Source: Mercenaria mercenaria (lineage: Eukaryota; Mollusca; Bivalvia; Venerida; Veneridae). From it: a DNA stretch of 64,000 bases. Positions 1 through 11,678 of the stretch are shown here, in pieces. The translations under genes and the position numbers were made by a program. Below the pieces are notes generated by a model. That model was not told where the DNA came from, ran no database searches, and saw nothing but the letters and a program-made list of their open reading frames with translations. The stretch covers positions 44,658,501-44,722,500 of the forward strand of contig NC_069362.1 in NCBI RefSeq assembly GCF_021730395.1, in the 5' to 3' direction. Within the stretch, counting starts at the first letter, position 1. Each line of letters starts with the position of its first letter.

Positions 1-526
1 CAAAGGGCAGATTTTTTTTGGATTTGAATAAAAAAATTGGAAAATAACAGAAAGCTGACACTTTTCTTAATTTTGTAGAGCCATAATTATAATTATTGTT
101 TATAATGTCAGATTTCTACATACAGAAACAAACATTCTTCTTGAACGTAGGGAATGTTTCAAACGAAATTGTTGTTTAAACTCCAAAAATTAGTTTAATA
201 AATTTAATCTTAAAACTGATGTGTGAAAAATACAATGTATTTAAATTAAAATAACAATATTTTTTTAAAAAAAAAAGGCCGACAACGAAGTTACATTTAG
301 TATTCCGAACTTTTAGATAAAACTGCAGAAAATCATCTAGGTTTAACACGCATTTAAATGGTGAAGAACAGAGCAATATCATAAACAAATATTTTCAGGC
401 AACAGTTTACAGTTTTGACTTGCTATTTTCATTAAAATATGTCCTAATTTTTTTGTTCTAAATACTCTGAATCAACAAGGCAAATATCATGTAAAAAAGG
501 ACATCTTTCCCTCTGGGTAAGACAAG
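1..526. repeat. Flank of LTR element; left arm of inverted repeat (1-103)
   Basis: Bases 1-103 match the reverse complement of about 9287-9384, including a shared AACAGAAAGCTGACACTTTT core. The LTR element therefore sits between two inverted arms and may have landed inside a small terminal-inverted-repeat element whose left tip is cut by the window edge. The remaining sequence (104-526) is AT-rich and I see no gene in it. Confidence 0.6.
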
Positions 527-1879
527 TGTTATGCTGTGATTTTTGTGTAAATTTCTTATATTTTATTTTTCATTTATTATTAGTAAAATACTTTGTTTCT
601 GAACTTTGGTCTATATTACTTTTTGGCCACAAATATTTTACACTTTTAATATTTCTTAATATTCCCACAGTCAGGAATGTAATCTTTTAGAAAAGCACTA
701 CTTTGCTAAATTTTTGTAATCACACTAAGAAGTCTCAATATCCTGACATCTGTAGCTAGGTATGAAGCCACTTAACACTTCCCTTACTTTCAAAGGAAGT
801 GATCAAATGTTTGCTGTTTTAGCAAATGTTAAGCTGTATTGTTCTAAAAACATAGGTGATAGTTTGTCTGGCTTGACATGTACAACATCTTAAAGATTTT
901 CACAGTTTTTTCTACTACTTAACTAAAGATTTAACATCTCCGCCTTATGTAAATTATGTGAAATTTTGCGTTTGGATTGGTCAAGATCCGAGGACCAATG
1001 GCCAACGAGAGGAACCCTCAAAAGATCCCTTTTCCAGCAGGCAGACATCATTCTGCCAACTTTCTTATGAAGGAAAATAATAAAATAAAACTTGCTGGAA
1101 AAGAGGATTGATCTTTCTTCTATATATTTTCTTAGGTAAGTGAGTTCTTATGTATCTCTTTGAGTTTTTGATATTTGAAAATAATTAAAATTAGAAGTCA
1201 GAATGAAAATTAAAATTAAGTTGTTATCTGACATTGCTCTGACCATTTTTGTTAGAAGCAATAGGTGTAAATAAGTTGTTTGTACATAAATTTAAAGTTC
1301 CTGATTGAACTTTAAATATCTTGAATTTGGTTAATATGTCATTTCATGGATAGTGAATATATATTTTTCTAGATATCATTTTATGATTTCTTGAGATTTA
1401 TGTAATAATGGTATGTTAACTTGAAAGTTCCTGAAAGAACTTTATATCTTGAATTTTGACAATATTTCATTATCTATAAGGTAATATTGTTAAGTGAATG
1501 ATTTGGTACAAAATTACAGTTCAAACATTTGTTAACTAAAGTCTTAATTATCCGTCTCATTTTATATTTTGCTTATTTATAATTAGATCATGAAATAACA
1601 AGGGTAACCTTAGTGACTTTGCTTATGCAAATATCATGCAAATTTAATTCTAGAAATCAGTAGTAATTTCTGTTGGATTATATGTATATTCAAAATATGT
1701 TTATGTTTATTATCAGACATACATATATTTTAATATGTAGGAGATCATTCTGCCAACTTTCTTATGAAGGAAAATAATAAAATAAAACTTGCTGGAAAAG
1801 AGGATCGATCTTTCTTCTATATATTTTCTTAGATTCCCCATTCTACAAAAGTTCCGGAGGTAAAGTTCTCGGCGGAACA
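527..1879 (+). repeat. 5' LTR of the Ty3/Gypsy element
   Basis: Starts TGTTATGCTGTG and ends GGAACA. It contains inverted CCAAT-type boxes (ATTGG 976-980, CCAAT 995-999) and two 89-bp direct repeats (1047-1135 and 1744-1832). The first repeat is followed directly by GTAAGT; the second ends TTTTCTTAG. Confidence 0.9.
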
Positions 1880-1975
1880 CGTGGTGGGTACCGAAAGATC
1901 CTGAACCTTTCACTTAAGCCAAGCGTGATGAAATGGTGTTGACTTCAAGACCATCAAACTATAATCTGCGTAGAG

Positions 1976-2998
1976 GTGGGACAGCTCACAAGAGGACCAG
2001 CAGCAGGCAGAAGCACCAGTTACAGAACAAATCAGCATCCGACACCACCTGTCGAGCAAAATCAGCAGCCAACAGTTCCTGTGACCACACCAACAGGTAT
2101 GTCTGTGGGACACTTCAGACTTGAGAGTTTCGTCGGAGACGGCTCCCAAGACATTGTCGCGTATTTAAAACGATTTGACCAGTATCTTTCATATTCTGGA
2201 ATACCTGATGAACGTACTCTAGGCACTTTAGCCCTTCACCTTGATGGAAATGCTCGCATATGGTTTGAGAATTTAGAAACTTTGCCAACCACTCTTAATC
2301 AGCTAAAGACTTTATTGACAAACAAATATAAGAGGAGTCAGCCAATAGACTTAAATGTGTATAACACAAAACAAGGGACTTTAGGGTCAGTAGATGCATT
2401 TTTAAATAGACTTGAAGCTCAGTGTATTCAGGGAAGAGTACCAGCTAATGTGCAGGTTCAAATAGCATTGAATGGGATGGAACGTTCCCTCGGAGCAGCC
2501 ATTTCAACGCATGCTCCGGCCAACCTGGATGATGTGCGAAAACTTGTGTCGAGAATGGGCCAACTCAGACAGCCAGAAGTAAATGTCATAACCACCAATT
2601 CCAAACTGGAAAACTCCCTGGAGACTCTTACTGCAAACGTAGCAAAACTTACAGTCGCCATGGAGACCAACCAACATCAGCCTCCACAACCCAAGTACCA
2701 GAACAGACAACACTATGATGACAGGCGAGCAGAGGACACTTGTTCACGTTGTAAAAGTAGGTGCTCTTCTATTTCTCATTGTAGGGCAATGCAAATGCAA
2801 AATACGATTTGTTATAATTGTCAAGGCCGTGGCCATCTTTCAAATGTCTGTCCTACTCCAAAAAATGGTCAATCAAATGCTAGAAGGGATTCTTCCTACT
2901 CGAGAAGGGTCGTTCTTCGGGTAGGAGGGACCGTTCTTTTGGGCGCAGGCAATAGGGACTCGCGCCTGTCTGCAAGACCGAGAAAATCGATCATGTAG
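1976..2998 (+). mobile_element. gag region of the Ty3/Gypsy element
   Basis: The reading frame has a retrotransposon capsid-like core (residues about 50-200) and a CCHC zinc knuckle (CYNCQGRGHLSNVC) near residue 280, as expected for a Gag nucleocapsid. It lies just after the 5' LTR. It is part of a fossil element. Confidence 0.85.
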
Positions 2999-3189
2999 AT
3001 GGGCACAGAGATAGGACTAAAGGTATCCTTAACACTAAATTTTCAAAGAATGTTCATAATGACAATAAATGTAAGCAAGTTAGGTTTGCTCAACAAAAAG
3101 GTGAAAAAAGTAGTGCTTCAAAGTCTAATGATATTGAAAACTGTGAGGAAATCAATGCTAATTTTACTGCATACATGACCAAAAATACA

Positions 3190-5340
3190 GTAAACGTGTC
3201 TATTAATGGAAGGAAAACAAGTGCTTTAATAGATACTGGTGCAGCAATTTCATGTATTGGCAAAACCTTTTTGATAACGCTTTCCCCAAAAATGCACCAA
3301 CTATTGAAAATTGCTCCCTAAAACATATTAAAGGTGTAGGCGGTACATACCATGTAGTTGATGGATTAGTTCATTTAGACGTAAAGTTTAAGGGTTTAAT
3401 AATTCCTTATCGTTTTTATATCATAAAGGATCTACATCACTCAGTGATTTTAGGAAATAATTTTCTTGAAGATTACAGTGCAAATATAGATTATAGGACA
3501 AAACAACTACATCTTCAGGATGACAATAACAGGGACATCATTGTTTGTAACCTTAGTACATAACACAGGATATGCTAGGACTATGAAATCTGTTATTTTA
3601 CCTGCAAATTCTGAAACAGACATTCAAGTTAAGATTGCAAGAGTAAATTCAGGTGAACAGGTCCTGTTAGAGCCTGTAGCTAGTCTAGTAAATCAAAATG
3701 TTATGGGTGCTAAGTGCTTAGTAAAGGTTAAAAATGGAAGGGCATTTTTTCGACTGATTAACCCAACTGAAAATGATGTTACTTTAAAAGAAAACAGGAT
3801 TTTGGCAATAGCTTCTGAAATTAGCCACAACCACATATTTGCACTTTCAGAACCTCTAACTGAAGACAAAGTAAACAGATTCAGATAGGCCTAAAACAAA
3901 AAAGTGGTCTTTTAATTTAGATGATTCCGATCTGACACCTGATGAAAAGAGAGATTGTTAAAATTGTAAATGAAAACTCTGATATCTTCTCTGAGGGTTT
4001 ACATGATCTAGGTAGGACGCATTTAGTTACACATAAGGTAGATACAGGAGATGCCCGACCAGTGAAACTGCCTTTTTACAAACAATCACCACAAATGAGG
4101 CGCAAAACTAAAGAGCTTACTGACGAAATGCTAAAAAACAGGTCATATAGAGGAAAAGCAATTCTAACTGGCATTCACCTGTGGTTCTCGTCCGTAAAGC
4201 CAACTCAGACGAGTACAGGTTCGCGGTCGATTACCGTAGGTTGAACAAAATTTGCAAGCAACAAGACTTCCCAATACCTAGGCTCACAGATATTTTAGAT
4301 GCAGTAGGGGAGTCGAATGCCCAATATTTTACATCACTAGATTTGGGAAAGGCTTTTTGGCAGGTCCCACTTGATGAGGAAAGTAAAGAAAAATGTGCCT
4401 TTATCACGTATGATGGAATTTTTTCTTTTCGAAATATGCCTTTCGGTTTATCAGGAGCGCCTGCAACTTTCCAAAGTCTAATGATGACAGTCTTACGTGG
4501 TATCAGTTGGAAATACGTCTTGTGCTATGTCGATGACGTGATAATTTTCTCTCGTACCTTCTCAGAAACATTTGACACACATTTCAGAGGTCTTTAAGCG
4601 TCTTAGGGAAGCAGGTTTGAAACTTTCCCCACATAAGTGCTACTTTGCTCAGAAAAAACTTAATTATTTGGGTCATGTGTTCAGTAAGGAAGGGGTAGAG
4701 CCAGATGAGAGAAAAGTTGAAAAAATTAAGAATTTAACAGCTCCAAAAGATCAAAAAGGGGTAAAAAGCCTTCTCGGTTTAACTAACTATTATAAAAAAT
4801 TTATCGCGGGGTATAGTAAACTTTGTGCCCCAATTTTTGAACTACTAAAAAAGGGTATACGCTTTGAATGGTCAAAAGAGTGTGAACAAGCACTAAGAAC
4901 TTTGAAAAATGCTCTCTCATCTGCGCCTATTCTAGCATTTCCAAATATGAACAAACCTTTTATACTCACATGTGATGCAAGTACTGCAGGCTTAGGTTAT
5001 ATATTAGGTCAGCTCGATGAAAATGGCAAAGAGCGAGTTATTGAATATGGTGGCCGAGCGTTGCATGGAGCAGAGAAAAATTATTCAGTATCTGAGTTGG
5101 AATGTTTAGCTATAGTTTCTGGGGTAAAGACATACAAATCATATCTTTCTACAGGCCACCGTTTTACTATATTTACTGATCACAAAGCACTGAAATGTTT
5201 AAATTCCATGAATGAGTCAACAAATGGTCGAATTGCTAGATGGGCACTCTTTTTACAAGGCTTTCAGTATAAAGTTGAATACATTAAAGGCAAACAAAAT
5301 AGTGCTGATGCCTTATCAAGACTTACTATTGAGGCACAAA
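3190..5340 (+). mobile_element. Protease, reverse transcriptase and RNase H region of the Ty3/Gypsy element
   Basis: The aspartic protease signature DTGAA is at about 3232. Reverse transcriptase has LDLGKAFWQVPL, the FGLSGAPATFQ block and YVDD (about 4330-4550). RNase H begins at TCDAS (about 4970) and includes a TDHKAL motif. The RT-RNaseH-integrase order is diagnostic of Ty3/Gypsy rather than Copia. The region is broken in this copy. Confidence 0.9.
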
Positions 5341-5839
5341 CAGGACAAACAAGTCATAACGAAGATTTGAACCAAAGTTCTAAGTCTGAGAATCCGCTAG
5401 ATATAATGGCTGAAAATGTACACTCAGCAGAAGCTCAAGTCTTACCAAATTATTCTGAAAATAAAAATGTGACTAACTTAACCAGTCCTGTGACTGAAAA
5501 CAAAGGAGAAATTCCTGAAAATGAAATGTTAGAAGTAACCTTTGAGTACTCTAAATTTGCCCCAGTCTTATCTGTAGATGTAGAATCACCAGTCACTGAA
5601 AAAATTGAAAATGACATTGAATTGATACAATTACAGAAAGAGTGCCCTGACTTCAAAAACATTTATAATTATTTGGCTTCTGGTGTACTTCCATCCGAAG
5701 AAAAATCTTCTAAATTTGTTGTTTACAACCAAGATTTTTATGACATTGTTGATGGAATTCTCATGCATAAATATCAACCTAGGTCTAAGAAAAAGCCAGA
5801 TCATGAAAAGTTTATTTTCCAGATAGCTCTTCCTGCCAA

Positions 5840-7423
5840 ACTTCGTTTACAGGCGATGCAATCATATCATGACTTTAATGGTCATTTTGGCATAAAGAAA
5901 ACTTTTGGTGCATTACAAAACAAATATTACTGGCCTAGAATGCTTCAAGATGTTACTGATTTCATAAAATCATGTGATAGGTGTCAAATGGCCAAGAAGA
6001 ATTCACATCCTCATTCATTGCCATTGAATCCATTGCCTATTGTCAAGGTCTTTGAACGGATGCATGTTGATATCCTGGGCCCTCTAACGAAAACAAAATC
6101 TGGTCATGAATACATTCTCGTCTGTGTCGATAGTTTCAGTAGGTGGGTTGAGGCCTTTCCTCTGTTTACTCAGTCTGCTAGTGAAATTGCAAGAGTTCTT
6201 CATGATGAGATCTTCTGTCGCTATGGGGCTTGTTTGTCCTTAGTAACCGATAGGGGTCGCAACTTCCTCTCAAAACTTGTCAATGCCGTTTGTGAAATTT
6301 ATGAAGTTTCCAGGCATAAAACCGCCAGCTATCATCCCCAAGCAAATGGCTGCGTGGAGCGTCAAAATGCCATTATAGCACAAACCTTAAGAATGTATAT
6401 TAACAAAAGACAAGACAACTGGAATCTTATCATACCCACTGTCCTTATGGCTATTAGGTCAGCACCAAACACTGAAACTTCTGGTTACTCTCCCTACAAA
6501 ATGTTATTTGGTACTGAAATGCGACTTCCCTTTGATACCTCCTTAGTTCCTAGAGAAACACTAAACCCCGAAGCAAAGACCTTTGTAGAACAAAATGCTT
6601 GAAAACCTTAAAATGGTACATGGTCAGGCAAAAACCAACTCAGAGTTAACACAGAAGGAAAGCAAGCAAAAGCATGATGTCAAAGCAAAGAATTCAGATT
6701 TAGACATTGGGGATAGAGTTCTGTTAAAGAATAACAAGCACACCCCAGGTTTGTCAAATAAACTAGAAGATAAATGGAAGGGGCCATATCACATCACTGA
6801 GAAAGGGTCAGCTCCAAATACCTTCCGCATAGCAGACAACAAGACTAACAAACTTGTTAAAGGTATGGTTAATGCAAAGAACCTCAAAAGGTACCATGAT
6901 CCTAGAAACTATCGACAATTCCCTGAAGCAGCACACAAAATTCTGGCAGTTCAATTCCCCAACCAGGGCCAAGTTCTGGTCTATCTCAAGTAAGACCAAA
7001 TCCAACTTCAAACGAGGTCCAAAATCCTGAAGCCAATACCAATCAAAATGATACGGACACATCAGGTTATGGTCAAACACAAGGTCAAGGGCAAGGGAAA
7101 ACACGTCCCAGCACAGTGATATTCAAAATGATAATGAAGATCAGAGTACCAATGACAATAATAACAATAGCAACGACTATGATGGTAAATGGCACGAGGC
7201 AAACAAGATCATTAGACAAAGAATTAGGGGCAATGTAAAGCAATTTTATATTGAATGGAAAAACCCCAACATACCACGCTCATGGGAAGCAGAAGATGAT
7301 GTCTCACAGGCTTTAAAAGATGCATTTTATAAAACTCATACAACAACAGGCAAGGCACGTAAGAAAAATCGCAAGAAAAACAAACAAAAGAAACTGAGGT
7401 ATCTTAAAAGAAGGGATGAATAA
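5840..7423 (+). mobile_element. Integrase, GPY/F-like segment and chromodomain of the Ty3/Gypsy element
   Basis: An HHCC zinc-binding segment (about 5880-5990) is followed by a DDE-type core with TDRGRNF and YHPQANGCVERQN, then a KWKGPYHI segment (about 6775) typical of the GPY/F module. Bases 7181-7423 encode a chromodomain-like tail with FYIEWKNPNIPRSWEAEDD and a lysine/arginine-rich end. This places the element with chromodomain-bearing Gypsy lineages. The region is broken in this copy. Confidence 0.8.
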
Positions 7424-7894
7424 GGAACCATATTGATTCCAGGTGTTAAGGTGGATTGATAAAGTTAAAACTAAATTGTCTTAATGGAATGGTGTTAAAG
7501 AAAGCGTTGTTACAGTATACACTTTTTAGTTGCTGTTATGAACTCACAGATACTTATATGTCTTAATCAGTCTTTTGTTTACAAAACTTGTAATGGGACA
7601 TAATGAATAAAGACAGGTCACAGTGTAGCTTATGATTGTTCACTCTAATAAGTATACTAAGCAGACTTGTATCCATTTTTCTTACACATCATACATATCA
7701 TGTTGTGTTCTAAGAAATTGTATGCGGGGATGTCAACAATAAATTTAAGGTTCAGGTCTGATTTGCAAGGCGTGTGTATGTGTTCTGTATGTGAGTGAAT
7801 AAAAGTTATCTTTCCTTCTACTTTTCTCTGTCAGTTCCTGTTCCTGATTATAGTGCTAGATTGTAAAACTGTTGGCCGCAGAAAGAAGAGATGG

Positions 7895-9248
7895 TGTTAT
7901 GCTGTGATTTTTGTGTAAATTTCTTATATTTTATTTTTCATTTATTATTAGTAAAATACTTTGTTTCTGAACTTTGGTCTATATTACTTTTTGGCCACAA
8001 ATATTTTACACTTTTAATATTTCTTAATATTCCCACAGTCAGGAATGTAATCTTTTAGAAAAGCACTACTTTGCTAAATTTTTGTAATCACACTAAGAAG
8101 TCTCAATATCCTGACATCTGTAGCTAGGTATGAAGCCACTTAACACTTCCCTTACTTTCAAAGGAAGTGATCAAATGTTTGCTGTTTTAGCAAATGTTAA
8201 GCTGTATTGTTCTAAAAACATAGGTGATAGTTTGTCTGGCTTGACATGTACAACATCTTAAAGATTTTCACAGTTTTTTCTACTACTTAACTAAAGATTT
8301 AACATCTCCGCCTTATGTAAATTATGTGAAATTTTGCGTTTGGATTGGTCAAGATCCGAGGACCAATGGCCAACGAGAGGAACCCTCAAAAGATCCCTTT
8401 TCCAGCAGGCAGACATCATTCTGCCAACTTTCTTATGAAGGAAAATAATAAAATAAAACTTGCTGGAAAAGAGGATTGATCTTTCTTCTATATATTTTCT
8501 TAGGTAAGTGAGTTCTTATGTATCTCTTTGAGTTTTTGATATTTGAAAAATAATTAAAATTAGAAGTCAGAATGAAAATTAAATTAAGTTGTTATCTGAC
8601 ATTGCTCTGACCATTTTTGTTAGAAGCAATAAGGTGTAAATAAGTTGTTTGTACATAAATTTAAAGTTCCTGATTGAACTTTAAATATCTTGAATTTGGT
8701 TAATATGTCATTTCATGGATAGTGAATATATATTTTTCTAGATATCATTTTATGATTTCTTGAGATTTATGTAATAATGGTATGTTAACTTGAAGTTCCT
8801 GAAAGAACTTTATATCTTGAATTTTGACAATATTTCATTATCTATAAGGTAATATTGTTAAGTGAATGATTTGGTACAAAATTACAGTTCAAACATTTGT
8901 TAACTAAAAGTCTTAATTATCCGTCTCATTTTATATTTTGCTTATTTATAATTAGATCATGAAATAACAAGGGTAACCTTAGTGACTTTGCTTATGCAAA
9001 TATCATGCAAATTTAATTCTAGAAATCAGTAGTAATTTCTGTTGGATTATATGTATATTCAAAATATGTTTATGTTTATTATCAGACATACATATATTTT
9101 AATATGTAGGAGATCATTCTGCCAACTTTCTTATGAAGGAAAATAATAAAATAAAACTTGCTGGAAAAGAGGATTGATCTTTCTTCTATATATTTTCTTA
9201 GATTCCCCATTCTACAAAAGTTCCGGAGGTAAAGTTCTCGGCGGAACA
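7895..9248 (+). repeat. 3' LTR of the Ty3/Gypsy element
   Basis: Nearly identical to 527-1879. It carries the same pair of 89-bp internal repeats (8415-8503 and 9113-9201) and is preceded by a purine-rich tract. Confidence 0.92.
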
Positions 9249-9286
9249 CAAGTCTAGATTTAGCCATTTTCACAGGGAGAAAAGTA

Positions 9287-9384
9287 AACAATAATTATAA
9301 TTATGGCCTACAAGATTAAGAAAAGTGTCAGCTTTCTGTTATTTTCCTTTTTTTTTATTCAAATCCAACAAAAATCGACCCTTT
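9287..9384 (-). repeat. Right arm of inverted repeat flanking the LTR element
   Basis: Reverse complement of 1-103. Together the arms bracket the LTR element and about 560 bp of non-LTR sequence. Confidence 0.65.
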
Positions 9385-10426
9385 GATAAAGGTTTGAAGT
9401 TACGTGGTAAAATATTTCTTCAGGGAAGTGAGCTCGAGATAATTCATAATAATTAAGCATATCAGCACATGCAGTCGCATGCTGTTTTTGCTTCAGCTGG
9501 AATCCCTTTAGATCAATCTCTGATCATCTAATTATCGCCACTTAACATGTGACTGGTAAACCCTTTGAACAATAAGTGTTATAGCTCCATGATTAACATG
9601 AGGTAATATGCTAATTACACGCTAATCGATAGTGGCGAAAACAAAATATCGATCGCTAACGACTGGTCGATATTTACAGGTATGGACGACAGCATAATAC
9701 AGATAAATGTATTGATTTATACGGAGTTTCTACTCCCCGTATTAGACCTTCCTGCTTGAAATAACCACAAATGATTTCACAAATGTGAAGGTTATGATAG
9801 TTTTGCTAATATCAGTTACAGAAGTTTTAATTTTTAATTTAAAGTCATGATCCACAAGGAATGACAACTCTTGCCTTGGGCTAATACTTATAAGCAGAGA
9901 TATTTATATTAGTTTATTTCCCTTGCAATTACACAACTGAGTGGAAAATGAAAACTGTTTTAGACACAATATCATACTTTTTTCCACAACAAAACATTTA
10001 GGATTTATTCATTTTTGTTTGATTTACCCCTCAAAACATGGTTCCTATGATTCTGTCAGCTTACATATGGTAAAAAATTAGTTTTAACAAGCCAATAATA
10101 AAATGAAATACCAGTAAGTAATTAATAGTGCAGATAATGCAGTTTTGCTTGTATCAAAATGTCACAACAGAAGCACTTTTGTAATACAGAACACCTGGTA
10201 AGATTAGTAAAGGTGCAATTATATTGATCTCTATTTCCTATGCCTAATAAATATGCATGAGAACCTGTAGATCTATCAGTTGTAGCAGTCTTAATGCATT
10301 ACAGTAATTTACTTGATAATTCTACATGTAACTGTACCTGTGGGTTTCATTTCGAAGATGTGGACTATTACTTTTTATGTGTACATTTTACATATGATCT
10401 AGAGTCATACCTTATTTCTCTTTGCA
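9385..10426. other. Intergenic, nothing recognised
   Basis: AT-rich sequence without a supportable reading frame. I see no repeat shared with the rest of the window. Confidence 0.5.
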
Positions 10427-10960
10427 ATGAACGTTTTAAGCGATGAAGACAATAGGTAACGTGCTCATTGTTTTATCAATTAGAAAGTGATTAACATAAC
10501 ATTAAGTTTAAATCAAAATAAGATTATTTTATTTTCGAATATGATCTTTGAGTCTAGTATCAGGAAGGTAACTGCTAAATTATCTGCCACGTGTTGCATT
10601 ACATCCACGTCCTTGACATGAACATTTCTATAAGCAAAAACTTACAATTACCATCAATTGTATCTCGATATGATTCTTGGAAACAATCAAGTTAATTTTG
10701 ATACAGAGTCGCATGTCTGGTGACAAATGTTGATAATCGTTCTTATTAGTTGATATTTTTCAGAGTTCATTTCAAGAAACGTAGAGATCTTCTAGACATA
10801 CTGTTACGGTAATACCTAGAGTTTCTTCGGATTTACATTTCCTATAAAGAATTCTATTACAGAGTGAAAAACCACTGAACGATGCATTAATTCATGTGTT
10901 GAAAATAAACAGTTACGTTTTCGTGCCGTGAATAGATTCATTATACCCAAACTTAGGTGC
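10427..10960 (+). repeat. Duplicated upstream block of the GT31 unit (copy A)
   Basis: Matches 53147-53520 and, after a gap, 54780-54895. Shared landmarks include AGCGATGAAGACA, CTGCCACGTGTTGCATT and CCGCATGTCTGGTGACAAATG-like strings. This shows that the duplication carrying the GT31 genes began at least 5.5 kb upstream of the coding region. Confidence 0.75.
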
Positions 10961-11119
10961 AAAAACGATTTATATCATATTTTCATTATAATTAATAAGC
11001 AGAAGTCATATTATTTTACGTCTATTGAATGATATTCTGGAAGACATACACGTAATGAATGTACATGATTTTGGTTCACAATTAAATAATGAATTAAATA
11101 ATCTTTACTGAGCGTTTCG

Positions 11120-11678
11120 GCTATAACTTTTGGGGGGAGTGGGGGCGCCTCGCAGCCTTCTGACCGGGAAGGTATATTCATAGCTTTACCGTATAAAAAC
11201 ACCTTTTTGTCGTTCCGTCGTGTCGGCGCTCTTTGGCCATACGCCAAACGACAATGAGTGCCCCAATATGAAAAATATATGGTTTGTCGAATTGGCGCGC
11301 TATTTGTCGTTCTGACGGGTTTGTGCCTTTCAAACGCGTAAACACGACAACACGCCAAAAACGACAACTAAGTTAACGCACCGATACGACAAATACGGCT
11401 TTTTTCGTACTGGCGAGCTGGTTTGTAGGTTTGACATTTTAGCGTGTCGGCGATTTTGTGCTCTTCAAACGCGCCCACACACCAGGATGAAAAGGCAGAA
11501 ATAAGCCACCATAAGGGAGTGATATTGCGATAATCTGATGTAAAAACACGATATTGCATATTCGCATCGTGTTTTCACGTCTTCGCACCGTATTTATAAT
11601 ATGGCGTAATTATATCTTATCTATGTGTCTTCGATTTGTACTGTAGAAGCAAAAATGGCACTAACGGAACACCGTACA
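11120..11678 (+). repeat. Interspersed repeat upstream of GT31-A (copy 1 of 4)
   Basis: Contains GACGGGTTTGTGCC, TTTTTCGTACTGGCGAGCT and ATCGTGTTTTCACGTCTTCG segments. Related copies lie at about 26640-27080 and 32640-32940, with a remnant at 54890-55060. Each sits ahead of a GT31 copy, so the repeat was carried along by the duplications. Short reading frames across it are incidental. Confidence 0.7.

Larger units (their letters stand above)
527..9248 (+). mobile_element. Ty3/Gypsy LTR retrotransposon with C-terminal chromodomain (young, internally broken)
   Basis: This is a complete-length element with two LTRs of about 1.35 kb, both running TG...CA, flanked by a 4-bp CAAG duplication (523-526 and 9249-9252). 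The parts run in Ty3/Gypsy order: gag with a CCHC knuckle, aspartic protease, reverse transcriptase, RNase H, integrase, GPY/F-like segment and chromodomain. A purine-rich tract (about 7880-7894) abuts the 3' LTR, and a TGG-starting candidate primer site follows the 5' LTR. The two LTRs differ by only about half a dozen small differences, mostly single-base indels, so insertion was recent. The coding part carries roughly half a dozen breaks, so this copy looks dead. It is not related to the host GT31/UGM genes. Confidence 0.93.
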
